Assembly: GCA_035048815.1 (NCBI GenBank)
Contig: JAUCBN010000003.1
Coordinates: forward strand, 27,450,001-27,514,000
Direction: 5' to 3'
Source of the DNA: Abelmoschus esculentus
Lineage: Eukaryota; Streptophyta; Magnoliopsida; Malvales; Malvaceae
DNA: 64,000 bases
A program made the position numbers and the translations under genes. The notes beneath the pieces are model-generated. The model was not told where the DNA came from. It saw only the letters and a program-made list of their open reading frames with translations, and ran no database searches. Below, piece by piece: positions 11,486-22,249 of this stretch (its first letter is position 1; every line of letters begins with the position of its first letter).

Positions 11486-13280
11486 TGTCATCAGTAATTT
11501 TATCCGGGTTTATGCTCGAAATAAATCAATCAACATCCCTTTTTAATACCCAAATCACTTTAACCTACCCTAAAATTAGCACTTATTTTATAATTATTAT
11601 TATCCTTACTATCTCTTAATTAAAACCAAAAATCCAAAAATATATGATATAAATAAAAGCCTTTTATTAGAGCCCACTTTTATAAGCCCAAACCATAAAT
11701 AAATTTGACCTATTAAATATAGTTTTATAATTAAAAATATAAAAAATATAATAAAAAACTCTACTTGGTGCCCAAGGTCTTGTTTTTAATTGGTTAGTAT
11801 TTTTAAAGGGATAAACCTAAAATACCCTTCATCATATTATAGATACCCTTATATATTAAAACCTAAACCTATTTTATTCCCATATGTTACCCTTTACCCT
11901 AACTATATATATAACATTTACCCTAAAAATAAGGGATCCTCTAACCATATTTTTCCACTCACAGCCGCATGCCTTCTCCCTGTCCCAGATTTCCATTCCT
12001 CATTTCCATTTCCATTTTTAATTTCCATTGCTTTTAGTTATAGTTTCCAATGCAAAATTGATGATCAATATCTCATTTTTTTAATCGAATCACCCACCGT
12101 ATTAAACCATCACAATCGTTTGTGGATTGACTTCAATCGAGCATATTTGGGTATATTTCTTTTTATTTTGATCTATTATGTATTTTATTCTTATGGTTCA
12201 ATGAAAATATGAATATTTTTATTGGTATCTTTTATTGCTTTTATTTGTTTATTATATGTTTTGTTTTGTTTATTTATATATGTTATTTGCTTGTTTTGTT
12301 GGTCTATTTATTTTAATCTACGTTACCATATATTATGTAATTTTCTTAGGTGTTTATGTATTTTTTACTCATGATATTTATTTATTTATTTTTAATGTTG
12401 TTAGTAACTTTTTATATATGTCATGTTATTGGTTTAGTTCACATGCTTTGTTAGGGTTATGGAAGTGATAATATTTATCTATATTTATATTATTTTATTA
12501 TGGTGTTATGTCTCTTTAATTGTTATTATGTGTCATATGTTATTTTGTCTTTATGTTTGTTGTCTTTACAATTATGTCTTTTATTTTGCTTACGTCACAC
12601 CTAGCTAATTAATGAGCCTAATTAAATTCGTATTTATTCGGTCGTAACGGGCCCGTGTTCCAACGCATTGGTCGCGATATGTACGTTGCCTCCGAATAAA
12701 GACACGATAAAAATAAAATTGATTCGAATCTTTAAACAAAAATTAATTTAAATGCCACTTTAATCTAAAAAATCTAAAATTAATTAAGCGGTAATTTGAT
12801 AAAGGTACCAATTTTGGACGGTTTTAAACCCTAAACCCGTTTTTAACCGTAACCGACTCTCGAACCCAAATCATTTCAAATCTCTGGTTTTTACGGTGTT
12901 CGGCCTACCAAAGTGGCTGGTGGCGACTCCAACTTTTTTTTAAATCCCCAATTTCAAAATTTCCCTTTTCAATCTAAAATTTCTTTTTTTAATCTCAAAT
13001 CCCTAATTTTTACTTTCCAATTTCTATCTTTTCAAAGAACCCTAGATTTCAAATTTCTTTCAACATTTCAAAATTCTCAATTTTTGTACACAACTTAAAA
13101 ACCTAATTTTTAATTTTCAAATCCTAATTTTCTAGATTTTCTCCAAATTTCATTTCAAATCCAAATCCCTAAATTCCACTTTTCAAACCCTGATTTCAAT
13201 TCTACTAGTGACCCTTTTTTCCTTTTTTTACTACACATACACCTATTATTATTTTTAAGAATTTTATAAGGGTCGCTACA
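11486..13280 (+). repeat. 5' LTR of element II (1795 bp)
   Basis: Starts TGTCATCAGTAATTTTATCC and ends AAGGGTCGCTACA. ORFs inside it (11790-12212 and 12235-12468) recur in the 3' LTR at 19933-20517 and are AT-rich chance frames. It holds a segment, about 12392-13090, that the 3' LTR lacks. At 12921-12930 it carries TGGCGACTCC, the first ten bases of the usual primer-binding site. The surrounding GGCCTACC…AAGTGG…GGTGGCGACTCCAA block is also found in the LTR of element I, so the two LTR families are related. Confidence 0.9.
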
Positions 13281-13282
13281 GT

Positions 13283-13300
13283 TGACGACTCCGCTGGGGA
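13283..13300 (+). other. Primer-binding site of element II, tRNA-Arg type
   Basis: TGACGACTCCGCTGGGGA starts two bases after the LTR. It differs at one base from TGGCGACTCCGCTGGGGA, the site in element I. As I recall the plant tRNA-Arg(ACG) 3' end, the latter is complementary to it with one further mismatch. Confidence 0.8.
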
Positions 13301-14342
13301 AAATTTTTTCAAACGAGTCAAGCCTTGTTTTTAAATACCGCTTAATTAATTTTGGAAGTTATGGAATAAAGTGGCAATTAAATTATTATTTGTTTATTAA
13401 TTCGAGCTTTCAACACATTTCAACCCGTCTCTAAGTGGGGGGAAAACGCTATGCTTTCGTGAGGATATTGTTCCTCCGTATGGGGCTAGCAAAGTACCTT
13501 CGGGGCTCGACTATCCTATGCTTTCGTGAGGATATTGTTCCTCCGTATGGGCATAGCGAAAGGGTCCCCCTAAATTGAACTCGGTCAAGATAAGCCTATA
13601 ATGGGTGATGATCGGGGGCCTTGCTACTCTTAGAAGAGGACAGCGAGGACAATTTGGGTACCTCGTAGAACCAAAACTGTATTTAGAGAATCTAGTCAAC
13701 CTACCCGATTAGAGCCATGCGGTTAACCTAGGTTCTTTTAGATGGGATAAATAGGATTGTTTTGTCTCCTATCTTGCTTGCATTTTTGTATCAACATTTC
13801 ATGAAGGTGTTGAACTAAGTGTTTTGTCCAATCAGAGGCTTTCACTATAGTTAGAGAGTCAAAACAAGAAAAAGAAAGAGAGGAAAAAAAAGAGAGAAAA
13901 AATCAGAGAAATAAAAAAGAGAGGAAGAAAAAATAATGAGAAAATAAAACTAAGGAAAAAAAAGGTTGAGAGAAAAAATTGAAAAGAGAAAGAGAAAATA
14001 AAAAAAAAGAAAAGGAAAGGAAATTTAGAATATAGGAAAAAGAGAGAGGAAAAAACAATGAAAATAAAAAAGGGAGGAAAAAAAAAGAGAAAAGAAAATC
14101 GAGAAAATAGAGAAAGAAGCAAGAAAATAGAGAGAAAAAAAAAAGAAAAAGAAAAGATGAAAAAGAAAAAAAAAGAAAAATAGAAAAAATAAAAGGGGCA
14201 TTAAGATCTTAACCGGTGAAAGTTGGTCAAAGGGCGATCACTAGCGGGATTAACACCTTTACTTGCATTCATGCATACATCTCATGCATCTCATAGCATA
14301 TATCAGGCATTAATTAAACAAGGAGTTTAATTATGGGATCTT
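13301..14342 (+). other. Leader of element II with direct repeat and GA-rich tract
   Basis: Two near-identical 36-bp blocks (TATGCTTTCGTGAGGATATT and GTTCCTCCGTATGGG) lie 67 bp apart at about 13450 and 13517. From 13860 to 14190 the plus strand is almost only A and G. The long minus-strand ORF there (all Phe/Ser/Leu) is a low-complexity artefact. Confidence 0.6.
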
Positions 14343-15719
14343 GTGTCCGTAATTGAAGGTTTCTCGCTTGCATTTTACCAACACCAAGAAGGGCTAATGG
14401 AAGAAGACTTTGCCAAGTTAGAAGCCAATCTTATGGGGCAATTAGAGCGTACTCAAAAAGAATTAGAAGATTCTATGATCAAGTCTCAACAAGACATGAT
14501 GAAACAAATTGCTCACTTGATGGGACTAAGGAAAGTGGAAGACCAACAAAGGAAATGTTCTGTTGAAGACCCCTCGGGCCCTCCCGTTTTTATTGTTAAC
14601 ACTTCTAGACCTCTACAAGGAGTAGTAACATCATCTCTTCAAGCTTGTGCCTCTACCTAAGCCCTATCAGGTGTGACTTTCTCTAATATGGAAGGTTTGG
14701 GGGATGACATTCCAGACTTCGATGAGCTAGAAAAATTAAAGGTTGAATTTTCAAAGCAATTAGAGGAAACCAAGAACGAGTTTGAAGAGAAGCTTCAAAT
14801 AAAAGAGGATGAAGAAGAATGGTATGGGTTGAATGCCAGTGAGCTTAGTCTGGTTTCAGGTCTAGAGATCCCTTATAAGTTCAAGACCCCAGATTTTGAG
14901 AAGTTTGATGGGACGACTTGCCCTATCGTACATATAACTATGTTTTGTCGGAAAATGGCGGGCTTTACTAACAATGAGAAGTTGTTAATCCACTATTTCC
15001 AGGATAGTCTGGTGGGATCTACCACAAGATGGTATAATTAGTTAACCCGTGCTCAAATTAAGTCGTGGAAGGATCTGGCCAAAGCTTTCACAAACCAGTA
15101 TAAGCACGTAACCGATATGATTCCAAATCGGCTCATGCTACAAGGGATGGAACAAGGGCATAACGAAAGCCTTCGAGAGTACGCTCGACGTTGGCGTGAT
15201 GCAGCAGCACAAGTACAACCTCCGCTTGACGAAAGTGAACTTTCTCAAATGTTTGTGGATACACTAGAGGGAGTGTTGTACGATCACTTGATAAGCCACC
15301 CTATCAGTAGTTTTGCGGAGTTGGTTATGACCGGAGAACGCGTCGAGTATGCTATTAAGAAGGGAAAGATGAAGGACCCTTATAACACAATTTCTCAGAA
15401 AGAGGAAGATTCTCATGTCTATGTGGTGAGTTCTCACTCAACCAATCAAATTCAGGGTCGTTCTCGTACTCATACAAGACCTACAAAGGTGCTTCATCCA
15501 GTTCCTATGACCTACACCAGGTTACTCCCAATTCTCGTTGAGAAGAAACTTTTGACTTTGATGCAGTCTAAGCCAAAGGATCCTCCTTACCCTGAAGGAT
15601 ATGATGTCAATGCCACATGTGACTATCATACGGGGAGCACAGGCCACACAACAGATAATTGTGGAGCTTTGAGGAACAAGGTTCAAGGACTAATTGAGGC
15701 CGGTATTCTGAAGTTTTAA
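14343..15719 (+). pseudogene. Element II gag, broken by two in-frame stops
   Basis: One continuous frame of 459 codons interrupted by TAA at 14658-14660 and TAG at 15039-15041; both are consistent with C-to-T change of a Gln codon. The first in-frame ATG is near 14397. The N-terminal part is a predicted coiled coil (LERTQKELEDSMIKSQQDMM). The capsid-like domain follows at about 14820-15380, with FKTPDFEKFDGTTCP, CRKMAGF, a WYN*L site at the second stop, and EYARRWRDAAAQVQPP. A C-terminal block has PVPMTYTRLLP and an intact CHHC knuckle (C-x2-H-x5-H-x4-C, about 15618-15660). It is related to both gag ORFs of element I. No protease or polymerase frame follows. Confidence 0.85.
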
Positions 15720-18000
15720 GAAAAAGTAGAGGACATGATCTTTGGGAAGATTCTAAGCTTCGAGTTTGGATGTTCATTTTCTGCCTCCTTGCATTTTAAG
15801 TTTTTCTTTTAAAATAATGCATCAATTAACTTTGTTACTGTTTGCCCGAAAGTAACAAATACTTTTTTGTAAGGGCTTATGTTTGCTCTTTTGTCGTTTC
15901 AATAAAAGAATGCATATTTTTAAAACATATGTGTTTTCCTTTTTCTCTCGGAGTTCCTTGGATGTCACACGCTTGTTGTGACGTGGGTTCAAAAATGATT
16001 GGAACGTTGTGATTACGATGAAGTATGGTTTCTTAATCAGTAGCTTTGGTCAGAAATGCACGAGAAATGAGATTACTACTCCTTCAATGATGTTCAATGA
16101 TAAGAAAACCTCCTAAAAAAGCCCAATGTAGTTATTTAAGCTTGAGATTTCGTTCAGGGGGCATGAGGATTGCATCTAGAGAAAAAGAATAAAAAAAGAG
16201 AGGAAAAAAAAGAAAAAGAAGGAAAAAAAACAGAAAAAAAGAAAAAGAGAGCGAATATTAAAACAAAAAGCACTCCAATATTCGAAACCTGATAATAAAC
16301 ATATTCGAACAAGAGTGTGGAAGTATCGGGGCACTCCGCTGAAGCAATAAGACTTAATAAGGTAGCAATGCACCATCCCAAATCTTTTGCTTCAGGAGTG
16401 ATGGTAATATTTTCAAATCTATGACTATACCGAGTAACTCGGAGTTTTGTTGTATGCTCCATCATTACCTTCGAGACAAAGGATTGTGATGAGTGGATTT
16501 CCCCGAAATTTAAAAGAAAGAAGAAAATTAACAGATGTGAGAGAAAAAAGAAAGAGAAAGAGAAAAAAGAGAAAGAAAAAGAAAGAAAAAGATGGAAAAA
16601 TAAAAAGAAGAAAGAAAATGAGAAAGAAAATGCTCCTATAACTAGATGCAGTCTGAAGCACACTTCGAATTCTCAAGAAGATACTAGCGGGGTAAGTACG
16701 AAAAGTTTGAATATAAGGGGAGAAATATATTGAGAACTAGGAGTAGTCTTCGAATAGATCGAGCAAATACGATAATCATGAGGATGAACCGAGCAATCTG
16801 AAGGGAATTCCAAAACCTCAAATATCGCCACAACGTTCAAAGGTTGAAAACCGAATATAAAGAGTTGAGTCTAAGGCACTCTCGCATTTGATATCCAAGG
16901 AATCCATGTTTTTTTTTTTCTTCTTTTCTTTTCTAATTTTTGAATTTTCCAAAACATGTATATATTGTTTTACTTACAATTAGCAGATTATTTTTTTAAT
17001 AAAAGTTTTGTTCAAAAAGATTTACAAAATGCAAGGTCGTTGATGCAAATGATCATCTTTGATATGACCCGAGAAGAAGGGGCAATGTATGATACAAGAT
17101 GTCTCTTGAAAATACCACTTCGTTTGTAAGATGATATTCTTTGAGAATTCAGGTTAGCATAAATAAACAAAGATTACCCGAGCCTATTATGGTTACAGAT
17201 TGAGCAGAGATGAACATCAAGCCTTTGGGGCAAAAGTTATATTGAGGGCCTAAAGAGAGTCAATCAGATGACCCAAAGACAGAAAAATACAAGAGAATAA
17301 CCCCCAATGTACATGTTGAAGATAGACCTTAAGTGATCTAAGCCTGAATATGAGATTGAGAGCTACTACCATAAACTGAATGCAACTGAATTCGGAGACA
17401 ACTGGTTCAGATGTGTCATTGTCAACCAAGTATGAGCTGTTGAATTACAGAAGGTGAAAGATTTTATTCCAATCGACACAAGATGATAATCTCCTTTCAA
17501 GACAAGGTGAAGGATGAAAGCCCGATGAGTTTAGTAAATAGAAAGCGAGAGCCTATCCTTCAAGAAGAAAGAAAAAGAATATCCATGCATCATTCAGATT
17601 AAATATTCATGCATCATTTAGATTAAATATTTATGCATCTATGTTAGATATCCATGCATCATGAGCATTATAATTCGTGCCATCATTGCATTTTACTCTT
17701 TTTAAACAGGAATTTTGAAGATTGGTTAAAGATTTGATCTACAAAGATAGACCTTAGCAAAGATCAAAAGTCATTCAAATTACACGATCGTGGTTTTTGA
17801 AGGCCTTTCAACCTTTGGTTATTTGGGGGCAACGAGCTTTTTGTGTCAAGACGATCAAATATCGAGACATCTAGACGAGATATTAGGTGTTCTCTAAAGG
17901 GAGACACCACCTTTTTTATGAGATATTCAGGTATTCTTTAAGCAAAATACCACTTTATATTTGAACTTTAAACAATCATTTCTTAAGAATATTTTTTTAA
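15720..18000 (+). other. Element II region downstream of gag, no pol
   Basis: No reverse transcriptase, RNase H or integrase motif on either strand. Purine-rich tracts lie at 16180-16255 and 16505-16635; the ORFs over them in both strands are low complexity. A short ATCCATGCATCAT-type direct repeat occurs at about 17580-17665. Confidence 0.6.
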
Positions 18001-18004
18001 ACTC

Positions 18005-18850
18005 AAATTTCTTAATTTGATCCTTTCTCAAGGATGTTTTTTCTCAAAGCAAATTTTGTCCTTCCTCAAGGATGCTTTTCTTAAAGCAAATTTTATCCTT
18101 GCTCAAGGATGTTTTTCTCAAAGCAAATTTGATCCTTCCTTAAGGATGCTTTTCTTAAAGCAGATTTTTCGAATGGATCCTTTCTTAAGGATGTTTTTCT
18201 CAAAGCAAGTTTTTTAATCCGATCCTTCCTTAAGGATGCTTTTCTCAAAGCAGATTTCTCGAGTTGATCCTTTCTTAAGGATGTTTTTCTCAAAGCAAGT
18301 TTCTTAATTTAATCCTTCCTTAAGGATGCTTTTCTCAAAGTCGATTTCTCGAGTTGATCATTTCTTAAGGATGCTTTTCCCAAAGCAAGTTTCTTAACTT
18401 AAGGATGATTTTCTCAAAGCAGATTTCTCGAGTTGATCCTTTCTTAAGGATGCTTTTCTCAAAGCAAGTTTCTTAACTTAATCCTTCCTAAGGATGATTT
18501 TCTTAAAAAGCAAATTTCTCAATTTGATCCTTTCTTAAGGATGCATTTTCTTAGTTTGATCTTTCCTTAAGGATGCTTTTCTAAAAGCAAATTTATCAAT
18601 GTGATCCTTTCTCAAGGATGTTATCCTCAAAACGAACTTCTTAGTTTGATCCTTCCTTAAGGATGCTTTTCTAAAAGCAAATTTATCAACTTGATCCTTT
18701 ATTAAGGATGTTTTACTCAAAACTTTAATTTCTTAATTTGATCATTTCTTAAAGATTGTTTTCCTCAAAACAAATTCATCAATTAAATCCTTTCTTAAGG
18801 ATGTTTTTCTTAAGATGAATTTCTTTTTAATTCGATCCTTCCTTAAGGAT
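18005..18850 (+). repeat. 45-bp tandem array with CCTTAAGG palindromes, element II 3' region
   Basis: About 17 imperfect copies of a roughly 43-46 bp unit: GATCCTTCCTTAAGGATG followed by CTTTTCTCAAAGCA and a variable AT-rich spacer. ATCCTT(N)AAGGAT is itself an inverted repeat, so each unit can form a small hairpin. Frames open on both strands are products of the repeat. Confidence 0.88.
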
Positions 18851-19030
18851 ATTTGAAAAAGAAAAAAGACAAAAAAGAAAGAAATGAGAGAAAAGAAATA
18901 GAGAGAAAAATAAATAAAGAAAAAGAAAAAGAAGAGAAGAAGAAAGAAGAAAGAAGAAAGAAAGAAAGAAAGAAAGAAAAAGAGAAAAAAAGAGAAAAGG
19001 AGAAAAAGAAAAAAAATGTGAGAAAAGATG
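18850..19030 (+). repeat. Purine-rich (GA) tract of element II
   Basis: The plus strand is almost pure A/G with GAAAGAAAGAAAGAAAGAAA at its centre. The overlapping plus-strand ORF is all Lys/Glu/Arg and the minus-strand ORF all Phe/Ser/Leu; neither is a gene. This is the third such tract on the element's sense strand. Confidence 0.7.
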
Positions 19031-19311
19031 ATCAAAAATCGATACCTTTTATAAGATTTTCAGGGTATTTGAGAAAAGAAGAAGAAGAAAGTAAAGAAAC
19101 GATTGAGGTCGACCAATCGAGAATATACAAAGACCAACAAAGATTTTTTTCATGCCAAGACAACCAGAAGTCAAGGCAACCAACAACCTCAAAGTGAGAT
19201 AACTTTCGATCAGAAATCGAGATACCATATTAGGGTTCTTCAACCTCAAAGAACCGATGTTTTTTGGAGAGCCTCTAGGCAAGACATCACTTTTCATCAA
19301 GATCGTTCTCT

Positions 19312-19510
19312 ATGACATACGCTTGAAGAAGAAGGTCATACTTTGCGACATACGCTCGAAGGGAGGGGTCGCCCACCACGGTGTACGCTCGAAGAGAGGG
19401 ATCGTTCACTATGACATACGCCTGAAGAAGGGGGTCATACTTCGCGACATACGCTTGAAGAGAGGGGGTCTCCCATTACGGTATACACTCAAAGCGAGGG
19501 AACGTCAGAT
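19312..19510 (+). repeat. 33-bp tandem array, element II 3' region
   Basis: Six imperfect copies of a unit of about 33 bp containing GACATACGCTTGAAGA or TGTACGCTCGAAGAGAGG. It ends about 100 bp before the polypurine tract. Confidence 0.75.
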
Positions 19511-19604
19511 GCTGCAATGATCAGAAATCAGAGCATCTCCAAACAGGGAAGTCGGATAAAATTAGTGCTTGTAGTCTTTGCTTTATCATTGTTTCACAAC
19601 GATA

Positions 19605-19620
19605 AGCAAAGAGGGGCAGC
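19605..19620 (+). other. Polypurine tract of element II
   Basis: AGCAAAGAGGGGCAGC, directly before the 3' LTR. It matches the element I tract except for the final base. Confidence 0.88.
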
Positions 19621-20747
19621 TGTAATCACTAATTTTATCCGGGTTTATGCTTGAAATAAATCAATCCATATCCCTTTTTAATACCCAAATCACTTTAACC
19701 TACCCTAAAATTAGTACTTATTTTATAATTATTATTATCCTTACTATCTCTTAATTAAAACCAAAAATCCAAAAATATATAAATATATGATATAAATAAA
19801 AGCCTTTTATTAGAGCCCACTTTTATAAGCCCAAACCATAAATAAATTTGACCTATTAAATATAGTTTTATAATTAAAAATATAAAAAATATAATAAAAA
19901 TCTCTACTTGGTGCCCAAGGTCTTGTTTTTAATTGGTTAGTATTTTTAAAGGGATAAACCTAAAATACCCTTCATCATATTATATATACCCTTATATATT
20001 AAAACCTAAACCTATTTTATTCCCATATGTTACCCTTTACCCTAACTATATATATAACATTTACCCTAAAAATAAGGGATCCTCTAACCATATTTTTCCA
20101 CTCACAGCCGCATGCCTTCTCCCTATCCCAGATTTCCATTCCTCATTTCTATTTCCATTTTTAATTTCCATTGCTTTTAGTTATAGTTTCCAATGCAAAA
20201 TTGATGATCAATATCTCATTTTTTTAATCGAATCACCCACCGTCTTAAACCATCACAATCGTTTGTGGATTGACTTCAATCGAGCATATTTGGGTATATT
20301 TCTTTTTATTTTGATCTATTATGTATTTTATTCTTATGGTTCAATGAAAATATTAATATTTTTATTGGTATCTTTTATTGCTTTTATTTGTTTATTATAT
20401 GTTTTGTTTTGTTTATTTATATATGTTATTTGCTTGTTTTGTTGGTCTATTTATTTTAATCTACGTTACCATATATTATGTAATTTTCTTAAGTGTTTAT
20501 GTATTTTTTACTCATGACATTTATTTATTTATTTATTAATGAAAATATGAATATTTTTTACTTAAAAACCTAATTTTTAATTTTCAAATCCTAATTTTCT
20601 AGATTTCCTCCAAATTTCATTTCAAATCTAAATCCCTAAATTCCACTTTTCAAACCCTGATTTCAATTCTACTAGTGATCCTTTTTTCCTTTTTTTACTA
20701 CACACACACCTATTATTATTTTTAAAAATTTTATAAGGGTCGCTACA
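19621..20747 (+). repeat. 3' LTR of element II, shortened by an internal deletion
   Basis: Starts TGTAATCACTAATTTTATCC and ends AAGGGTCGCTACA. It is nearly identical to the 5' LTR up to about 20536 and again from 20561, but about 0.7 kb is missing in between. The junction contains about 25 bases (TAATGAAAATATGAATATTT) that resemble LTR sequence some 200 bp upstream. Confidence 0.88.
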
Positions 20748-22228
20748 CACTCATCTATCTTTTTAACTCTTGCATTTCAGCGTCTCTAGAGTTTGAGTAA
20801 TCTTGAAGTAAATTGTCCATCCTTCTCAAGCTTTGGCTCAACCTCGTCTCCGACCTACAAATCCTTTTAACTGTTATGATCGTCTTCTATCTCGATAATC
20901 ACTTTTGGTTCAATACCTTTATGCGATGTGATGCAAAAATATCAACATGTTAAGATGATGCAAAAACAAAATAAAATATAAATAAGATAGAAATCAAACA
21001 ACCTAAATATAAGTCTACTTTATGATGCATGAATGTAAGAGGGTATTAAATTCGGAAAACAATCTCTTAAAAACATCCGTCTGTTCAAAAAGGATTCACT
21101 ACAACTTTAAAGATAGTCTACAAAAAACTGTTGGTCTTAATCCCTAAGTTGGTCAACTCATGTAGCAGGCGGATGATGGTTTCTCCATGCTCTTGCTCGA
21201 TGTTCGGCTGCTTCAGAAGAGTTGTAGCTTCTCTCAATAACGTCTGTACGTAAGATGCGACGCTTCCGACCTTTAAAATTGATCAACTCTGATTCTAGAT
21301 GGTATGCTGCGCTGCGTCATTCTTGGTCTTCCATGTTTCTCCTCCTGACGGCAAACTATCACCTTTCTCATGCTGAACTGCTTCTGACCATGTCCAGACT
21401 TATGTATTATCTTTGCCTATAATAATCCCTTCTAACATTATTGGACATTTCTAACTTTATTGTTTTCCAAATTAATACCCATGCAAATATGCCAAGTAAA
21501 AATAAATGCATAAAGGACCAAAGAAAAACAAAAAGGGGAAAGTGTTAGTAGGATAAATACGAAGATAAAATAATAAGAAAGTGCTGGAAGGGAAGAGAAA
21601 CAAAACCATAGAGCAGTTAAAAAAATGCAAATAAAGTTAACCAGAGAACAGGATAAAATGCGTAAAATAACCAGAGAGCATGCTAAACTGTGTAAAAATA
21701 ATCAGAGAGTATGCTAAAATACGCAAAATAACCAGAGAGCACGTTAACAGAGAAATCCTAAGTTTGGTGGCATTTCGGCAGCATACCGCCTTATCTTACG
21801 GTTCCTGTCTGGCTCTAGAAGGGGTTGGTTTCTACTCTATATTGGGTTTTTGGTCTAGACATTGGGTTCCCGAACTGTCGTTACCGTCTACTACGACGAT
21901 AAGACATCGATTCGGTGGTATAGGTACCTTACAACGGAGGTGAAGACCCCACGATGCGTTAGGTTAATATATCGGAAACAGATAAAAATCCGAAACTCGG
22001 AGCTGGAAAGCATCACGTCAGATAATATCTAACTCTCACTTAAGGGTGAAAGCTCGGGTCGAGAGCTTATGCATGAATGACAAGATAAAAGTAAAAAGTT
22101 ATCCTTGTTCAAATAATGTTCACTTAACAATAAAAAATTAAATTAATATCTAACTCCAAAATACCAAAATGTCACGTAAAGTTTGAAAACAATTAGGCCT
22201 GACTCACACAAAAAAATAATTTTTAAAT
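20748..22228 (-). other. 5' leader and start of gag region of element I
   Basis: Read on the minus strand this lies between the primer-binding site and the insertion point of element II. Next to the junction an open frame with leucine heptads (LSQSLRRMDN, SRDAEMQELKR) runs into the 288-codon ORF but carries a TAG just before it. At about 21605-21745 a short tandem repeat (AAAATAACCAGAGAGCATGC) occurs four times. Confidence 0.6.
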
Positions 22229-22246
22229 TCCCCAGCGGAGTCGCCA
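22229..22246 (-). other. Primer-binding site of element I, tRNA-Arg type
   Basis: On the minus strand TGGCGACTCCGCTGGGGA, three bases inside the 5' LTR. It fixes the element's orientation. Confidence 0.85.
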
Positions 22247-22249
22247 AGC

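Larger units (their letters stand above)
11486..20747 (+). mobile_element. LTR element II: gag-only Tat/Ogre-type retrotransposon nested in element I
   Basis: Length 9262 bp, plus strand, opposite to its host element. It has a 5' LTR (11486-13280), a primer-binding site at 13283-13300, a gag pseudogene (14343-15719), three purine-rich tracts, two tandem arrays, a polypurine tract at 19605-19620 and a shortened 3' LTR (19621-20747). Flanking duplications CACTC are perfect. No pol domains were found in any frame, so it is non-autonomous and depended on proteins made elsewhere. The polypurine tract and primer-binding site are nearly the same as in element I, so both may have used the same autonomous partner. 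Confidence 0.88.

Noticed and set aside
11790..12468. ORFs of 140 and 77 codons, also seen at 19933-20517
   Set aside because: They lie in the LTRs of element II and exist only because the AT-rich LTR has few stops in that frame.
13859..14122. Phe/Ser/Leu-rich ORFs on the minus strand, also at 16154-16676 and 18742-19035, and Lys/Glu-rich ones on the plus strand
   Set aside because: They are low-complexity translations of purine/pyrimidine tracts.
18005..18850. Regularly spaced palindromic repeats resembling a CRISPR array
   Set aside because: The spacers are repeats themselves, the setting is a plant LTR retrotransposon, and there are no cas genes. It is a minisatellite.
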